A stretch of DNA of 25,408 nucleotides, taken from assembly GCA_031368215.1 (NCBI GenBank), contig JANLRD010000084.1:1-25408 (forward strand), in the 5' to 3' direction. This DNA comes from JANLQX01 sp031368215. Its GTDB lineage: Bacteria > Actinomycetota > Acidimicrobiia > Acidimicrobiales > JANYDT01. Positions 23,224 through 25,408 of the stretch are shown in pieces. Made by a program: the position numbers and the translations under genes. How positions within the stretch are numbered: the first letter of the stretch is position 1; each line of letters begins with the position of its first letter. The notes below the pieces were generated by a model that did not search any database, was not told the origin of the DNA, and saw only the letters and a list, made by a program, of their open reading frames with translations.

Positions 23224-23744
23224 CGACCAACCGGCTTGGGACGCAGGAGGCGTCGGGTGGTGGCGGCGAAGGCAGGCGCCAGGAGGACATTCCAGAAGCA
23301 GGCAAAGACGATGATCGTCAGATAGCGCAGCGGCGGCGGAAAGCGGGTCTCGGAGACGGCGAACGACAACGTCGGGTAGAGCAGGAGCCCGAACGCTGTA
23401 CAGCTGACCACGGAGACGACGGTCGCCGTGCGCTGACGCTCCTGATTGATCTGGCCTCGCACCGTGCCAAGCGCCAGGCCGATCACGCCGCACACGATCA
23501 GCCAAAGGCCGAGCGGGCTCGACGAGAGCAGGTCAGCCGCCATGCCGGCGGTGCACCCGAGCAGTGCTCCCCCACTCGGGCCGAGTTGGAGCGCACCGAC
23601 GATGGTGAGGAGAAGGAACGGCTCGGGCCGGACCGCAAACAGCGAGAAGCGGCTGAACAGCAGCACATGGAGCACGAGGACGGTGACGCTGAGCAGAAGC
23701 ACCCGGGCGATCGGCACCCGCGCTTCGGGGCTGAACGAGATCAT
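23220..23744 (-). CDS. mreD: Rod shape-determining membrane protein MreD
   Basis: A protein of 174 residues with about five membrane helices: VLLLSVTVLVLHVLLF, PFLLLTIVGALQLG, GALLGCTAGMAADLL, LGLWLIVCGVIGLALG, and a C-terminal pair. MreD links MreC to the elongation machinery. The segment GALLGCTAGMAADLLSSSPLG is the best-conserved family signature, although overall identity in MreD is low, so position supports the call. It is joined by ATGA overlaps to mreC (23741-23744) and mrdA (23220-23223). The length is normal. Confidence 0.92.
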   Translation of the reverse strand: MISFSPEARVPIARVLLLSVTVLVLHVLLFSRFSLFAVRPEPFLLLTIVGALQLGPSGGALLGCTAGMAADLLSSSPLGLWLIVCGVIGLALGTVRGQINQERQRTATVVSVVSCTAFGLLLYPTLSFAVSETRFPPPLRYLTIIVFACFWNVLLAPAFAATTRRLLRPKPVGR

Positions 23745-24547
23745 GGGCCGACCCAGAGGAGTACCGACACGTACACGCTCCGTTCGAGGTCGACAGCGGG
23801 GCGCACGGCGATCTTCTGGTGGATCGTCCCGGGCCGGACCCGGGCGACGCGCCCGATCGGGATGCCGGGCGGGAACTTGCTGCCCTGCAAACCGCTGGTG
23901 ACGACGACTTCGCCGATGGCCACCGTGGTTTCCAGGTCGATCAGATCGAGGTCGAGGGCCCGGCCGGTCGAGACGCCGCGGGCGATGCCGGTGTCGCCCG
24001 AGCGCGACAGTCGGGCGCCGACGGCCGACGACGCGTTCGACACCGGGCTGACCCGCGCCCGGTTCGGTCCGACGCCGACGACGACGCCGACCAGCCCGGC
24101 GCCGGTGACGACGGGGTTGCCGACCCGGATGCCCTGCTTGGCCCCGAGGTTGATCTCGATGGTCTCGTCGAAGTTGTTGATCGGCCCGTCGATGATCCGA
24201 CCGTCGATTGCCGGGAGACCGGTCAGCTCGCTGTAGTTGCGCAGGGTGAGGAGTTCTTTTCGTTCGCGGAGCGCGTCTTCGTACCGCAGGGAGGATGAGC
24301 GCGCCGCGTCGAGCTCGCGGCGTAGTCGGGCATTCTCCTCGCGGAGTTTCTTGTCGCCACCGAAGCGGCCCACCCCGACGCTGACGCCCGACGTGGCCCG
24401 GCGTCCGAGGTCACGGACGGGGTCGAGTTCGGCGCGGACCCGGTCGCGGGCGGGTGTCAGGCTCGACGACGCAGCGAGCGCCGTGAGACCGGTCAGCATG
24501 ATCAGTCCAAAGAGGAACCGAGGCCGGGAAGACGACGTCACAGCCAC
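23741..24547 (-). CDS. mreC: Rod shape-determining protein MreC
   Basis: A protein of 268 residues with one N-terminal membrane helix (FLFGLIMLTGLTALAA), a periplasmic coiled coil (about 60-105, KLREENARLRRELDAARSS) and the double beta-barrel MreC domain (GRIIDGPINNFDETIEINLG, KQGIRVGNPVVTGAGLVGVV, LQGSKFPPGIPIGRVARV). It scaffolds PBP2/RodA outside the membrane. The start is GTG 24545-24547; GTG at 24539-24541 is an in-frame alternative. A TACAAT box six bases before 24547 favours a leaderless start there. It follows mreB by 97 bases and overlaps mreD as ATGA. Confidence 0.93.
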   Translation of the reverse strand: MAVTSSSRPRFLFGLIMLTGLTALAASSSLTPARDRVRAELDPVRDLGRRATSGVSVGVGRFGGDKKLREENARLRRELDAARSSSLRYEDALRERKELLTLRNYSELTGLPAIDGRIIDGPINNFDETIEINLGAKQGIRVGNPVVTGAGLVGVVVGVGPNRARVSPVSNASSAVGARLSRSGDTGIARGVSTGRALDLDLIDLETTVAIGEVVVTSGLQGSKFPPGIPIGRVARVRPGTIHQKIAVRPAVDLERSVYVSVLLWVGP

Positions 24548-24553
24548 CTTTCG

Positions 24554-24559
24554 ATTGTA
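24554..24559 (-). promoter_or_regulatory. Likely -10 box (TACAAT) for a leaderless mreCD-mrdA-rodA transcript
   Basis: On the minus strand TACAAT is followed by six bases and the GTG at 24547, matching the spacing before 11928 and pspA. It suggests that mreC onward can be transcribed separately from mreB. Confidence 0.45.
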
Positions 24560-24619
24560 TCGGTCCGTGCATGAGCGCTCCGTGGGAGCTGTGCCAGTGC
24601 TGCACCTGCGGACCGTGGC

Positions 24620-24643
24620 CAGCGGCTGCTCAGCCTGCCGCTG
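24620..24643 (-). terminator. Hairpin in the mreB-mreC spacer
   Basis: CAGCGGC (24620-24626) and GCCGCTG (24637-24643) form a perfect 7-bp stem with a 10-base loop, ten bases after the mreB stop. There is no U-run, so it is a weak terminator or processing site between mreB and the mreC promoter. Confidence 0.4.
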
Positions 24644-24652
24644 GGATACTTG

Positions 24653-25408
24653 CTACGAGCGCCGGTCGGCGTCGAGGACGCCCTTGAGCATGTCGTAGTT
24701 CTCCAGGCACTGTCCGGTGCCGATGGCCACCGCGAAGAGCGGGTTGCGGGCGACGAAGACGGGCATGCCGGTCTCCGTCGACAGCCGGTGTTCGAGGCCT
24801 TTGAGCATGGCGCCCCCACCGCTGAGGAAGATCCCTTTCTCCATGATGTCGGCAGCGAGCTCGGGCGGGGTCTTGTCCAACGTGTACTTGACCGCATCGC
24901 AGATCGCAGTGACCGGCTCTTCGATCGCCCCGCGTATGTCCTGGGTGGTGGTGATGACCGTTTTGGGTAGTCCCGTACGCAGGTCGCGCCCGCGGATCTC
25001 GGCCCGCAGTTCCTCGTCGAGCTGCCAGGCCGAGCCCAGCGCGATCTTCACTTCTTCGGCGGTGCGCTCGCCGAGCGCGAGGTCGTATTCCTTGCGGGCG
25101 TAGGCGATGATCGCTTCGTCGAGCTCGTCGCCGCCGATGCGGATCGACTGGCTGGTGACGATACCGCCGAGGGATATGACGGCGACTTCGGTGGTGCCGC
25201 CACCGATGTCAACGATCATATTGCCGGTCGGTTCGTGGACCGGCAGCCCGGCGCCGATGGCGGCCGCCATCGGCTCTTCGATGGTGTGGACGTGGCCGGC
25301 ACCGGCAAAGCTGGCGGCGTCTTCCACCGCACGCTTCTCGACCCCGGTGATGCCCGATGGAATGCAGATGATCATGCGCGGCTTGGCGAAGCGGCGCTGG
25401 TGGACGCG
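24653..25408 (-). CDS. mreB: Rod shape-determining actin-like protein MreB (C-terminal part, cut by window edge)
   Basis: The last 251 residues of MreB, the cytoplasmic actin-like filament that guides side-wall synthesis. The frame is open to the right edge, so the N-terminus lies outside. Visible signatures are PRMIICIPSGITGVEKRAVEDA, EPMAAAIGAGLPVHEPTGNM, the second phosphate-binding loop VDIGGGTTEVAVISLGG, the adenosine motif LSGGGAMLKGLEHRL and the C-terminal PVFVARNPLFAVAIGTGQCLEN. It stops at TAG 24653-24655 and leads the mre cluster. The presence of MreB implies rod-type elongation, which most coccoid or polar-growing actinobacteria lack. Confidence 0.96.
   Translation of the reverse strand, partial: RVHQRRFAKPRMIICIPSGITGVEKRAVEDAASFAGAGHVHTIEEPMAAAIGAGLPVHEPTGNMIVDIGGGTTEVAVISLGGIVTSQSIRIGGDELDEAIIAYARKEYDLALGERTAEEVKIALGSAWQLDEELRAEIRGRDLRTGLPKTVITTTQDIRGAIEEPVTAICDAVKYTLDKTPPELAADIMEKGIFLSGGGAMLKGLEHRLSTETGMPVFVARNPLFAVAIGTGQCLENYDMLKGVLDADRRS

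Overview
The window looks like a high-GC actinobacterial chromosome, possibly of the class Acidimicrobiia. The reasons are strong G/C bias at third codon positions, many GTG starts, TANNNT boxes set 6-7 bases before start codons (a leaderless pattern common in actinobacteria), and the gene order mreB-mreC-mreD-mrdA-rodA, rne, rplU-rpmA-obgE-proB. The taxon is an inference from gene content; no marker search was possible.

Positions 1-6037 (minus strand) hold a branched-chain amino acid type ABC transporter operon, transcribed livF, livG, an acyl-CoA-synthetase-like gene, livH, livM and then livK, which runs off the left edge. The synthetase-like protein is odd. It has lost the signature nucleotide-binding motifs and the C-terminal domain, and carries a two-helix membrane hairpin. 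The livG/synthetase junction contains an exact 24-bp direct duplication of the end of livG. A short divergent spacer with two palindromes (6058-6123) separates this operon from a plus-strand cytoplasmic serine hydrolase of the beta-lactamase/esterase fold (6138-7391).

Positions 7392-14034 (plus strand) are the most unusual part. A nested inverted repeat is followed by three genes joined by ATGA overlaps: a TerB-like plus CbxX-type AAA+ ATPase, an exported four-cysteine protein, and a lipoprotein fusing a solute-binding domain to a von Willebrand A domain. Two further units follow, each with a likely leaderless promoter: a membrane-hairpin/coiled-coil protein, then PspA with a small beta-rich protein. 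I read this as a candidate envelope-stress or membrane-surveillance locus. Strong hairpins separate the units.

Positions 14059-25408 (minus strand) are housekeeping genes. The cell-shape cluster mreB (cut by the right edge), mreC, mreD, mrdA and rodA is tightly packed, with ATGA overlaps at mreC/mreD and mreD/mrdA. It is followed by an RNase E/G with a long disordered N-terminus, ribosomal proteins bL21 and bL27, the Obg GTPase preceded by a possible 18-codon leader ORF, and glutamate 5-kinase. An approximately 80-nt hairpin element occurs twice in the window (12741-12830 and 17491-17569), each time just after a stop codon and in the same orientation relative to the upstream gene. No tRNA, rRNA, CRISPR array or insertion sequence was recognised.
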